A program made the translations under genes and the position numbers. A stretch of 14,352 nt of DNA from Kosmotogaceae bacterium UBA1373 (GTDB lineage: Bacteria > Thermotogota > Thermotogae > Petrotogales > Kosmotogaceae), in NCBI GenBank assembly GCA_002305955.1, contig DBRH01000084.1, positions 15,747 to 30,098 on the forward strand. Reading direction: 5' to 3'. This document shows positions 7,401 to 14,197 of this stretch, one piece after another; positions within the stretch are counted from its first letter, which is position 1, and the number at the start of each line of letters is the position of its first letter. The notes beneath the pieces were generated by a model that was not told the origin of the DNA, did no database searches, and saw only the letters and a program-made list of their open reading frames with translations.

Positions 7401-9109
7401 AGGATTTCCTCTTTGGAAGGGTTCTCGCAACCGACGTTATAGACCCCAGAACCGGTAAGGTGCTGAAGAACTCAAAAACCGGTAAGGAGTACTCGCGAGA
7501 CACCATGATAAGGGACGAAGACGCCTCCTTCCTCTCGAGTTTCAGCACGGAAGTCGATGTGGTACGCGAAGACGTTCTGAACCTGTCCAAGGTGACCAGA
7601 CTGGCGAGCTACACCGAGCTCAACGAGGATATAAAGCTCGGTGAAAAGTCTCATAAGTCCGGTACCCACATAGGCAGCGATCTTCTTCACCAGCTAAAGA
7701 ACTCCGATCTCGGAGAGGTAAAAGTGATGACCTACCCGTGTGTAGGACAGGTGTTCGCAGGCACTACGGTGAAGAACGGCAACAATGAAACGATTGTCAA
7801 ATACCAGGAAAAGATAGATGAACTGACCGCCAAGAAACTTCAGGCCAACGAAACCGGGAAAATCCTTGTGAGACCGTTGATCAAGGTGAGATCGGTTCTG
7901 ACCTGCGAGTCAGACAACGGTGTCTGTGCGATGTGCTATGGAATGGATCTTTCAAACCACGAGATCGTGAACGTCGGCGAGTCCGTAGGAGTCGTTGCGG
8001 CGCAGTCGATCGGCGAACCAGGTACACAGTTGACTATGAGAACATTCCACACCGGAGGCATCGCGACCGGACAGGATATAACCAGAGGTCTTCCAAGGGC
8101 CGAAGAGCTTTTCGAGGCACGAAAGAAACTCAAGGATCCCGAGGCCCTCTTCATAGAAAAGGACGACGGAGGCTTCGTAAAAGATCTGGTGTCCGACGAA
8201 AAGGGAAGACGCAAGGTTTACGTCGAGACCAAAGACGGCCGTATCAGCGAGTACGATCTCTCATCGGCCATCAAGCCGAAGATAGAGATCGGAGATAAAG
8301 TCGTCGAAGGAGAAGCGATCACTACCGGAACCGTCAGACCAAGGAAACTGATGGAAAAACTGGGTCTTGTCCCGACTGCCCTCTACCTCCTCACAGAGAT
8401 CAAGAGGGTCTACGCCGAACAGGGTGTCGAGATACACGACAAGCATTTCGAGCTGATAATAAGACAGATGCTTTCGAAGGTCGAGCTAACCGACCCGGGG
8501 GATACCGATTTCCTGCCAGGCGATCTTCTGGACATAGTAGAGGTTAGAAAGATAAACAAAACGATCGAAGAGGCCAACAGCAAGGTCCAGGAAAACAGAG
8601 AGTATGTTATGGACAAGAGACTTGCCAGAAGGGTTCTGGGAGAAGACAGTGACGGAAAGATCCAGAAAATCGCTTCCGAAGGCGAGCCGATAACTGAAGA
8701 ACTTCTTGGCAAGATCCTCAAGAGCGGTATCAAGCAGATCTCGATATACGATGTCGAAGAGGATCAATACCAGAAGTTGATCGAAGACCTGAACCCGGAC
8801 ACCGTTATTCCCGAGAAAAAGGTGCAGATAATGCCCAAAGATCTCATGAAGTTCAAGAGGAAGCTCCTGCGAATAACCAAGGCCTCTCTGGAAAGTGAAG
8901 GCTGGCTATCCGCCGCATCGTTCCAGCAAACACCGCAGATTCTTACCGAGGCCTCCGTGGCCGGCAAGTGCGACTATCTGCTAGGCCTTAAGGAGAACGT
9001 GATAGTTGGGCAGTTGATACCGGCCGGAACCGGTCTCGATATGTACGCGAATCTACAGGTCGAAGAAGCGGCCGTATCTGCGCAGTTCGAAGAAGAAGAG
9101 CTGGCCTGA
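4409..9109 (+). CDS. rpoC: DNA-directed RNA polymerase subunit beta'
   Basis: This is the catalytic beta' subunit, 1566 aa against about 1200 in Bacillus. The first zinc site is formed by Cys63, Cys65, Cys78 and Cys81. The active-site loop NADFDGDQ holds the magnesium-binding Asp611, Asp613 and Asp615. The bridge-helix region contains GARKGSADTALRTSFAGYL, and the trigger loop starts at GEPGTQLTMRTFHTGG (about 1202-1217). The second zinc site is Cys976, Cys1166, Cys1173 and Cys1176. By eye there are three insertions relative to Bacillus beta': about 150-305, containing a hammerhead-like VQNGDEVHKGDTL (235-247); about 1020-1135, between the first and second Cys of zinc site 2; and about 1390-1482 near the C-terminus. 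The first matches the lineage-specific insertion known in Thermus and Thermotoga beta' but seems shorter. A strong terminator follows. Confidence 0.98.
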   Translation: MPVSTYKRKVNTLQINIASPERIKGWSSGEVKKPETINYRTFKPERDGLFCEKIFGPTKDYECTCGKYKGKKYEGTVCERCGVRVESKEARRRRMGHIELAAPVTHVWYLKSAPSVLSSLLNIPAKDLENIIYYGSKRVIERLYVVTDPKDTDFFSGMTMYQTEYEIYTKKLDFEVEQGYKVKSPQGPVTTEIDGKVTIERIDSNTQREMNWIIIRDETGIEKKYPTFEGSLVYVQNGDEVHKGDTLADRFLFEDEVLSSTEYRVFDEYYPGKFEVETDTESDRPIVIITEIDPSVAEETGRAVGEVLIENEYEAYRELYPGKITCDYGAAAIKKLLQGMDLEELQVAIEHELKSIPKSSARALKLLRRLKYIKDFIASKNRPDWMVMDVVPVIPPDLRPMIQIEGGRFATTDLNDLYRRVINRNNRLAKLLQIGAPDIIIRNEKRMLQEAVDSLIYNGRVGKAVSDKSGRPLKSLTDLVKGKKGRFRRNLLGKRVDYSGRAVIVVGPDLKIHECGIPKRVAMELFKPFVLSRLLHGSESSKTARKLKKTIIEKEMPEAWEVLEDVIKGHPVLLNRAPTLHRISIQAFIPRLVEGNAIQLHPLVCAPFNADFDGDQMAVHVPLSAAAQAEAKFLMLSRYNVISPASGKPISMPGKDIIVGVYYLTTVDQQYEKMEKEIMGYYAQLLKDEKVTRIEARRRVREKALEWLDWKFSSTGEALMAYDTGFISLHDPILVKLDPDPTVGELTLTTVGRIIFNTIVPEKLRDYSKKFNKKAIKKLIYDCFHEYGIDRTANLLDDMMSLGFHYATYSGLTISIKDIVVYPEKDKVIAAAQKRVNQVESLYRSGFLTDEGRSQEIIRIWSDTTGDIMDKTYSEFEKYPFNPIFMMVDSGARGNIDQLKQLAGMRGLMADPSGKTIEVPIKSNFRDGLTELEFFTSTHGARKGSADTALRTSFAGYLTRRLVDVSQTITVTTPNCGTHEGIEAIELLADGVTIEKLEDFLFGRVLATDVIDPRTGKVLKNSKTGKEYSRDTMIRDEDASFLSSFSTEVDVVREDVLNLSKVTRLASYTELNEDIKLGEKSHKSGTHIGSDLLHQLKNSDLGEVKVMTYPCVGQVFAGTTVKNGNNETIVKYQEKIDELTAKKLQANETGKILVRPLIKVRSVLTCESDNGVCAMCYGMDLSNHEIVNVGESVGVVAAQSIGEPGTQLTMRTFHTGGIATGQDITRGLPRAEELFEARKKLKDPEALFIEKDDGGFVKDLVSDEKGRRKVYVETKDGRISEYDLSSAIKPKIEIGDKVVEGEAITTGTVRPRKLMEKLGLVPTALYLLTEIKRVYAEQGVEIHDKHFELIIRQMLSKVELTDPGDTDFLPGDLLDIVEVRKINKTIEEANSKVQENREYVMDKRLARRVLGEDSDGKIQKIASEGEPITEELLGKILKSGIKQISIYDVEEDQYQKLIEDLNPDTVIPEKKVQIMPKDLMKFKRKLLRITKASLESEGWLSAASFQQTPQILTEASVAGKCDYLLGLKENVIVGQLIPAGTGLDMYANLQVEEAAVSAQFEEEELA

Positions 9110-9124
9110 AAAGATAATCCTGTT

Positions 9125-9157
9125 GCGGGAAGCTGAAAAACGGCTTCCCGCTTTTTT
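9125..9157 (+). terminator. Intrinsic terminator after rpoC
   Basis: GCGGGAAGCTG (9125-9135) pairs with CGGCTTCCCGC (9141-9151), an 11-bp stem including one T-G wobble, with loop AAAAA, followed by six T (9152-9157). It starts 16 nt after the rpoC stop codon and should end the rplJL-rpoBC transcript, separating it from the transporter operon. Confidence 0.93.
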
Positions 9158-9162
9158 ATTCT

Positions 9163-9193
9163 TTGATGGTAACATTATCAATGAGCATATGAA
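9163..9193 (+). promoter_or_regulatory. Weak candidate promoter for the ABC transporter operon
   Basis: A terminator lies before this operon, so a promoter is needed between about 9158 and the start of the first gene. The best match I see is TTGATG (9163-9168) with TATGAA (9188-9193), but the 19-nt spacing is long and each box matches only 4 of 6. CATTAT (9173-9178) is another possible -10. Treat this as a location rather than a defined site. Confidence 0.25.
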
Positions 9194-9213
9194 ATTTGCC
9201 GGAAAGTCGGGAA

Positions 9214-10737
9214 ATGGTGAGTCGGTTGGAAGAGATATTCCTAAGCGTGCGCAATGTTCAAAAAACCTATAGAAGCAACGGAGTCAGAGCCCTCGACGGT
9301 GTTTCTCTGGATACATACGCCGGAGAGGTGAACGTGCTTCTGGGTGAGAACGCGGCGGGAAAAACCACATTGATGAAGATAATTGCCGGGATCGAGAGGG
9401 CCGATGACGGCGAGATGTTTATGAAGGGCAGGAACTACTCTCCGGCCAATCCCGTTGACGCCATCCGGGCCGGTGTCGGTCTGGTTTCACAGAAGCTGAG
9501 AGTAATACCGCAACTAACGGTTGGTGAGAATCTACTTCTGGGTATGGATTTATCGGGCTTTGAGCGCAAGAAAGGCCGCAAGACGATTGAAGAAGCCGTT
9601 CATAGGTTCGGTCTGGGTATAGAACTCCCCGTCAGGGTTGAAGATCTATCGATAGCTCAGAGGCAGAAGGTCGAGATTCTTCGTGTACTGATCAGGTCTC
9701 CGGAATTGATAGTCTTCGATGAACCGACGGCCGTTCTCCCCGATAACGACAGAGAAGAATTGATGAATATCATAGCCAGGCTCAAAGAAGGCGGAAAAAC
9801 GGTGGTTTTTATAACTCATAAACTGCAGGAAGCCTATCGAATCGCCGACAGAATCTCGATCATGGCTAAGGGAAAAATAACCGGAACTTTCCTCAAAGGA
9901 GAAGTGACGGAGAGGTCGCTAAGAACCCTGGTGGCTGGAGAGGACCTGGCGGCATCTGGATTCAGCGGTCGAAAGACAACGGCCACCGGAGAGGTTCTTC
10001 GGGTCGAATCGCTAGATGTTGAGGGTCGGTACAGAAACCTGATAGCGGTGAAGAACGTCTCCTTCGTCTCCAGAGCGGGCGAGATACTCGTTATAACCGG
10101 TATCTCTGGAAACGGCCAGGAAGAGCTTATCGAGAGCTTATTTGGCATGAGAAGAGTTCTTTCGGGGCGTGTTTACCTCGAAGATACAGATATAACCGGT
10201 TGGACGCCGGCCGATCTCAGAAAGATCGGAGTTGTAGCCCTGATAGGTGACAGGGATACGACCGCGAGCTGTCCGGGCCTTTCGATAATAGATAACGTTG
10301 TTCTAAACAGGGTCCGGGATAGATTCTTTCTAAAAGAAAAACCGTTGAAAACATGGACCCGCGAGCTACTTTCGACCTACGGGGTCGAATACTCTTCTCT
10401 GGACGACCAGGCAGGAACACTCTCTGGTGGCAACTTACAGAAGGCGATACTGGCTAGAGAGATCTCCGGTAATCCCCGATTGATACTCTTGAGCGAGCCG
10501 ACCAGAGGACTGGATGTCAAACACGCCGGGATGGTACACCGAACGCTTCTCTCTCTCAAGCAGAACCTCTCCATAGTTCTCTTCACAGGAGACCTGGACG
10601 AGGCTATCTCAATAGCCGACAGGATATTAATCATGTACGACGGCGAGGTAGTTATAGATCTGCCGAACGCGGGAAAAATCGGGAGATCGATGTTGAACCG
10701 TTATCTCCAGGGAGCGGCAGGGGTGGAGAGTACGTGA
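9214..10737 (+). CDS. ABC transporter ATPase, nucleoside/BmpA-type importer (two ATPase domains)
   Basis: This is the double-domain ATPase that powers a two-permease importer of the Bacillus NupO (YufO) kind, which resembles sugar ATPase RbsA but belongs with BmpA-type nucleoside systems. From ATG 9214 it is 507 aa, the usual length. N-terminal domain: Walker A GENAAGKT (44-51), with Ala where Gly is usual; signature LSIAQRQ (145-151), a departure from LSGGQ; Walker B FDEP (D169, E170); switch His202. C-terminal domain: degenerate Walker A GISGNGQEEL (296-305), without Lys, as is normal in this family; good signature LSGGN (403-407); SEPTRGLD (E428); no His in the switch (FTGDLDEA). The start is uncertain: TTG 9196, GTG 9217 and TTG 9226 are in frame and no strong ribosome site decides. 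The stop overlaps the next start by 4 nt. The substrate is inferred from the family only. Confidence 0.9.
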   Translation: MVSRLEEIFLSVRNVQKTYRSNGVRALDGVSLDTYAGEVNVLLGENAAGKTTLMKIIAGIERADDGEMFMKGRNYSPANPVDAIRAGVGLVSQKLRVIPQLTVGENLLLGMDLSGFERKKGRKTIEEAVHRFGLGIELPVRVEDLSIAQRQKVEILRVLIRSPELIVFDEPTAVLPDNDREELMNIIARLKEGGKTVVFITHKLQEAYRIADRISIMAKGKITGTFLKGEVTERSLRTLVAGEDLAASGFSGRKTTATGEVLRVESLDVEGRYRNLIAVKNVSFVSRAGEILVITGISGNGQEELIESLFGMRRVLSGRVYLEDTDITGWTPADLRKIGVVALIGDRDTTASCPGLSIIDNVVLNRVRDRFFLKEKPLKTWTRELLSTYGVEYSSLDDQAGTLSGGNLQKAILAREISGNPRLILLSEPTRGLDVKHAGMVHRTLLSLKQNLSIVLFTGDLDEAISIADRILIMYDGEVVIDLPNAGKIGRSMLNRYLQGAAGVEST

Positions 10738-11765
10738 AAGGGAGAGCGTTTACAGTTGCAAGGGCGCTCTTCACTCTCGCAATCGCCCTGGCCGTTGGAT
10801 TTGTAGTGATTGTCTTGACGGAGGAGGAACCGCTCGAGGCAACCTCCGCCTTCTTTCTTTCCGTTTTCACAAACACCTTCTACTTCGGGAACTTACTCTC
10901 AGCCTCGATCCCACTGATCTTCACTGGACTTGCGGCGTCCATTGCCTTCTCAAGCTCGAGTTTCAATCTCGGTCTTGAAGGCCAGGTCTATCTCGGAGCG
11001 CTGACGGGAACATATATAGGTGTTCGTATGGGAGGTACCTCTCCACTTATAGTGGTACCTGTGGTTTTGCTCTCCGGCTTTCTCTCAGGAGCCCTAGTTG
11101 CCGGAATTTCCGGGCTGTTGAAAGGCTTCAGAGGTGTGAACGAGTTGATCTCCTCGCTCCTGCTGAGCAACGGGATAGTACTGGTTGTCGATTACATAAT
11201 AGAAGGTCCCTTCAACGATAGACCCTCGGGGTTGGCGGCTTCCACGAGTCTTGGAAAGGAAGTCATCTTACCCAGGATTCTGGAACCTTCGAGTCTTCAT
11301 TCGGGACTCTTCCTGGCCCTGATCACGGCGGTTCTGCTCTGGGCCTTTATGTTCAGGAGCAGACCGGGATACGATTTTCGCGTGACGGGCAAGAGTTCCA
11401 TCTTCGCCTACTACGGCGGTATAAACGTGAAGGCCGTTTATTTCTGGTCTATGTTTCTCAGCGGAGGACTGGCCGCCGTAGGCGGTACAGTAGATGTGCT
11501 TGGCGTTCACGGGAGAGTCCTGAGGGGTTTCTCCGGGGGTTACGGCTGGAACGGAATCGCAGTCGCTCTCATTGCAAGGAACCATCCTCTGGGAGTCATA
11601 CCGGCGGCACTTTTCTTTGCCTATCTCGAAAGCGGCGCGCAGATAGCCTCGTTCGAAGCCGGTCTTACACCCGAGATATCCAGGATTGTCCAGTCAGTGG
11701 TGTTCTATCTGGTAACTGCCGAAGCCGTACTCTCTTTTATGAAGGGGGGACGGAAGGTTGATTGA
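10734..11765 (+). CDS. ABC transporter permease, NupP-type (larger permease)
   Basis: This is a membrane subunit of the importer, family BPD_transp_2, 343 aa, similar in layout to Bacillus NupP (YufP). A hydrophobic segment near residues 7-29 is followed by about seven to eight more membrane segments. Family marks are NLGLEGQVYLGAL (about residues 78-90), the FAYYGGINVKAVYFWS segment, and GYGWNGIAVALIARNHPLG in the C-terminal third, which is typical of NupP-like permeases. The start is GTG 10734, sharing GTGA with the ATPase stop codon, so translation is probably coupled; GGAG at 10725-10728 is the likely ribosome site. The gene ends inside the start of the second permease (8-nt overlap). The two permeases probably form a heterodimer in the cytoplasmic membrane. 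Confidence 0.9.
   Translation: MKGRAFTVARALFTLAIALAVGFVVIVLTEEEPLEATSAFFLSVFTNTFYFGNLLSASIPLIFTGLAASIAFSSSSFNLGLEGQVYLGALTGTYIGVRMGGTSPLIVVPVVLLSGFLSGALVAGISGLLKGFRGVNELISSLLLSNGIVLVVDYIIEGPFNDRPSGLAASTSLGKEVILPRILEPSSLHSGLFLALITAVLLWAFMFRSRPGYDFRVTGKSSIFAYYGGINVKAVYFWSMFLSGGLAAVGGTVDVLGVHGRVLRGFSGGYGWNGIAVALIARNHPLGVIPAALFFAYLESGAQIASFEAGLTPEISRIVQSVVFYLVTAEAVLSFMKGGRKVD
11742..11750 (+). promoter_or_regulatory. Ribosome binding site supporting a TTG start of the second permease
   Basis: AAGGGGGGA ends 7 nt before TTG 11758. The next in-frame candidate, GTG 11773, would lose this spacing. The site lies in the 3' end of the first permease gene, consistent with coupled translation. Confidence 0.65.
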
Positions 11766-12636
11766 GGCCTTTGTGAACGATACACTGAGAAACGCGACCC
11801 CGATTGTTCTCGCCGCCTGTGGCGGTCTTGTAACAAGGCTTTCGGGCTGGCTGAACATCGGTCTCGAAGGCATGATACTCCTTTCCGCCTTCTCGGGGGT
11901 TGTCGTATCATCGGCGACTTCCAGCGTTGTAGCCGGTACTCTCGCGGCGATTGCAACATCGATTGCAGTCTCTCTGCTGATTTTCGTGATGGTCAGGTAC
12001 ATGAGGGCGAACCTGTACATCACCGGGATAGCCACCAACCTTCTCTCCGGAGGTCTCACCGTAATGCTCGCCGATCTCTGGTTCAGGAGCAAAGGAACCG
12101 TGGTCTTCCCGGAAGCGCCACGCCCGGCCGTTTCGAGTCTGGACTTTCTGGGATTTCTCAACAACCTGAACTTCTTCGATTATCTGGCGATCGCTTCGCC
12201 GTTGCTCTTGCTGTTCGTTCTGAGGGGAACCTCGTTCGGATTGAAGCTGATAGCCTGTGGCATCGACGAGGAGAGTGCCTACTACTCGGGTGTCAATGTC
12301 AACAGAGTGAGACTGGTATCCTTTATTATCGCAGGTGTTTTCTCCGGACTGGCCGGGGCGTCGCTTTCTTTGCCGTTGGGACTCTTCGTGGCCAATATGT
12401 CCGGTGGCAGAGGCTGGATAGCGCTGGTGGCGGTAATAATGGGGAGAGATAGACCTTTTCTGATCGGCTTCTCGGCCCTGATGCTCGGTTTCGTGACGGA
12501 ACTGTCTATTTTCCTTCAGGTATCGACGCAGATCTCCCCTAAACTGCTGTTGACGATACCTTATTTCGTTTCCTTTCTAATAGTTGCGATCTTCCCAGAT
12601 CGAAGAGCGATGTTGGAGGGTAAAAAACACGAGTGA
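11758..12636 (+). CDS. ABC transporter permease, NupQ-type (smaller permease)
   Basis: This is the second membrane subunit, 292 aa, of the BPD_transp_2 family and similar to Bacillus NupQ (YufQ). It is mostly hydrophobic, with about eight predicted membrane segments. Family marks are SGWLNIGLEGMILL near residues 29-42 and the C-terminal GRGWIALVAVIMGRDRP segment, the counterpart of the GYGWNGIAVAL segment in the larger permease. The start is taken as TTG 11758 because of AAGGGGGGA just upstream. It overlaps the previous gene by 8 nt and completes an ATPase-permease-permease operon. No substrate-binding lipoprotein gene of the BmpA type is adjacent in this window; it may be encoded elsewhere. 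Purine nucleoside uptake is the family-based guess. Confidence 0.9.
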   Translation: MIEAFVNDTLRNATPIVLAACGGLVTRLSGWLNIGLEGMILLSAFSGVVVSSATSSVVAGTLAAIATSIAVSLLIFVMVRYMRANLYITGIATNLLSGGLTVMLADLWFRSKGTVVFPEAPRPAVSSLDFLGFLNNLNFFDYLAIASPLLLLFVLRGTSFGLKLIACGIDEESAYYSGVNVNRVRLVSFIIAGVFSGLAGASLSLPLGLFVANMSGGRGWIALVAVIMGRDRPFLIGFSALMLGFVTELSIFLQVSTQISPKLLLTIPYFVSFLIVAIFPDRRAMLEGKKHE

Positions 12637-12642
12637 ACAGCA

Positions 12643-12651
12643 TGATATAAT
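12643..12651 (+). promoter_or_regulatory. Extended -10 promoter for the M32 peptidase gene
   Basis: TGaTATAAT is a perfect extended -10 element (TG at 12643-12644, TATAAT at 12646-12651). No good -35 box is seen at the usual distance, which is tolerable with an extended -10. Transcription would start near 12658, giving a leader of about 16 nt that carries the GGAGGTG ribosome site. This suggests the peptidase gene can be expressed separately from the transporter operon. Confidence 0.6.
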
Positions 12652-12661
12652 TGCGAAAATT

Positions 12662-12668
12662 GGAGGTG
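12662..12668 (+). promoter_or_regulatory. Ribosome binding site fixing the M32 peptidase start
   Basis: GGAGGTG ends 5 nt before GTG 12674. It rules out the longer reading that would start at 12584 inside the permease gene. Confidence 0.85.
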
Positions 12669-12673
12669 CGAAA

Positions 12674-14176
12674 GTGAGTCTGATCGAAGAACTGAACTCC
12701 CGGTACACGGAACTTTCCTTTCTTAACAGCGCGGTCGCTCTCATGGCCTGGGACATGCGTACGTATCTTCCACCCATGGGCAACGAAATGCGCGCAGAAG
12801 CTCTCGGTTATATATCTACACTGGCCTTCAAAAAGAGAGTCTCGGACGAACTGGGGTCGATCCTGGAAAATCTTAGACAGCCGGAGACGTACAACTCTCT
12901 CAACGATGAGGAAAAGGCCATAGTGAGAGTCTCTGCCAAAGCCTTCGAAAGGGCCAGGGCGATTCCGCCGGCGCTTTATCAGAAATTCGCGGTGCTGACC
13001 GTCAGGAGTGAGAAAGCCTGGGAAAAGGCCCGGGCGGAAAACGATTTCGAAGGCTTCGCCCCTTACCTCGAAGAAATCGTGAGTCTTTCCAGAGAGATGG
13101 CCAATCTTTATGGCTATGCTGAAAACCCTTACGATGCCCTTCTGGAAGGTTATGAGGAGGGTATGACCGCGAAGAGGTTGCGCGAAATAATAGAGCCCCT
13201 CAAGAAGGAGCTGGTGCCTTTCCTGAAAAGGCTCATGAAGGAGGGAAAGGCTCCCGAAACCGATCTGCTAAAGGGAAGGTTTCCGAGAAAGACCCAGGAG
13301 AAGTTGAGTCACAAAGCCCTCAAATTCATCGGTTACGATTTTGGGGCCGGCCGGCTGGACGAGACAGTTCATCCCTTCACAATAGGTATAGGGGTTGGCG
13401 ATGTCAGGGTTACCACCAAGTATCCGCCAGACGAATTCACTCCGTCGCTTTTCGGTTCGTTTCACGAAGGGGGCCACGCCATATACGAGCAGGGATTGCC
13501 CGTCCATTTGAAGGGTACGTCTCTGTACGAAGCGGCATCTCTGGGTATTCACGAATCCCAGTCGAGAATGATGGAAAACATTGTGGGACGCAGCAAAGAG
13601 TTTCTGAAATTCTTCTATCCGCACATTCAGAAGGCCTACCCTTCGAATTTCAAAAACGTGCCCCTCAAGAAGTTCTATAGAAGCGTCAACAACGTTAAGC
13701 CCTCCTTGATAAGGATCGAGGCCGACGAAGTGACGTACAACTTCCATATAATGCTGAGATTCGAGCTTGAAGAGGGTTTGATGAAAGGCGATATACAGGT
13801 GGAAGAGCTTCCGGCCAGGTGGAACGAAAAGATGAAAGAGTATCTCGGAATCGAACCGGCCAACTTCAGCGAGGGTGTGCTGCAGGATATCCACTGGCCG
13901 TCTGGTATGATAGGATACTTCCCCTCTTATATGCTCGGAAATCTCTACGCTGCACAATTCTACGCAAAAGCAAAAAGCGACATAAAAGATCTCGAGAGAA
14001 AAATCGAAAAGGGCGATCTGAAGCCCCTGTTGCACTGGCTCAGGGAGAACATCCACGGCCAGGGCAGGCGTTACAGCCCTGGAGAACTGCTGAAAGTCGT
14101 TACCGGAAAAGAACTGGATCCCGGATATTTCATAAAGTACGTCAAAGACAAGTATTCAAACATATATTCACTCTAG
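12674..14176 (+). CDS. Metallocarboxypeptidase, peptidase family M32 (carboxypeptidase Taq type)
   Basis: This is a zinc-dependent carboxypeptidase that removes residues one by one from peptide C-termini, probably in the cytoplasm as no signal peptide is seen. It is 500 aa, the normal M32 length (the Thermus aquaticus enzyme is about 510). All family motifs are present: the zinc site HEGGH (His264, Glu265, His268), with the third ligand Glu294 in the HESQSR segment (293-298); DVRVTT just before the zinc site; IRIEADEVTYNFHIMLRFEL; and GVLQDIHW. The N-terminal part (LNSRYTELSFLNSAVALMAWD) is the typical helical start. GTG 12674 is chosen on the strong GGAGGTG site. The open frame upstream overlaps the permease gene and is not needed. 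It probably works in peptide turnover. Its position after the transporter suggests no specific functional link. Confidence 0.95.
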   Translation: MSLIEELNSRYTELSFLNSAVALMAWDMRTYLPPMGNEMRAEALGYISTLAFKKRVSDELGSILENLRQPETYNSLNDEEKAIVRVSAKAFERARAIPPALYQKFAVLTVRSEKAWEKARAENDFEGFAPYLEEIVSLSREMANLYGYAENPYDALLEGYEEGMTAKRLREIIEPLKKELVPFLKRLMKEGKAPETDLLKGRFPRKTQEKLSHKALKFIGYDFGAGRLDETVHPFTIGIGVGDVRVTTKYPPDEFTPSLFGSFHEGGHAIYEQGLPVHLKGTSLYEAASLGIHESQSRMMENIVGRSKEFLKFFYPHIQKAYPSNFKNVPLKKFYRSVNNVKPSLIRIEADEVTYNFHIMLRFELEEGLMKGDIQVEELPARWNEKMKEYLGIEPANFSEGVLQDIHWPSGMIGYFPSYMLGNLYAAQFYAKAKSDIKDLERKIEKGDLKPLLHWLRENIHGQGRRYSPGELLKVVTGKELDPGYFIKYVKDKYSNIYSL

Positions 14177-14197
14177 AGGGCCTCAGGGCCCTCTTTT
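14175..14197 (+). terminator. Terminator between convergent genes
   Basis: AGAGGGCC (14175-14182) pairs with GGCCCTCT (14187-14194), a GC-rich 8-bp stem with loop TCAG, followed by a short T run (14194-14197). It starts within the stop codon of the M32 gene. The loop contains the stop codon of the minus-strand gene, so the hairpin also covers the end of that reading frame. It reads best as a plus-strand terminator; on the minus strand no T run follows. Confidence 0.7.

Noticed and set aside
9196..9213. TTG at 9196 as start of the ABC ATPase
   Set aside because: No clear ribosome site at proper distance, and it would lie next to the candidate -10 box. The extra six residues add nothing to the domain. 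ATG 9214 is preferred but not proven.
12584..12673. Longer M32 reading frame starting inside the permease gene
   Set aside because: Overlaps 53 nt of the permease gene; the strong GGAGGTG site before GTG 12674 and the normal family length favour the shorter form.
13268..14056. 262-residue minus-strand open frame opposite the M32 gene
   Set aside because: Opposite the conserved catalytic region of the peptidase, with no independent evidence of coding.
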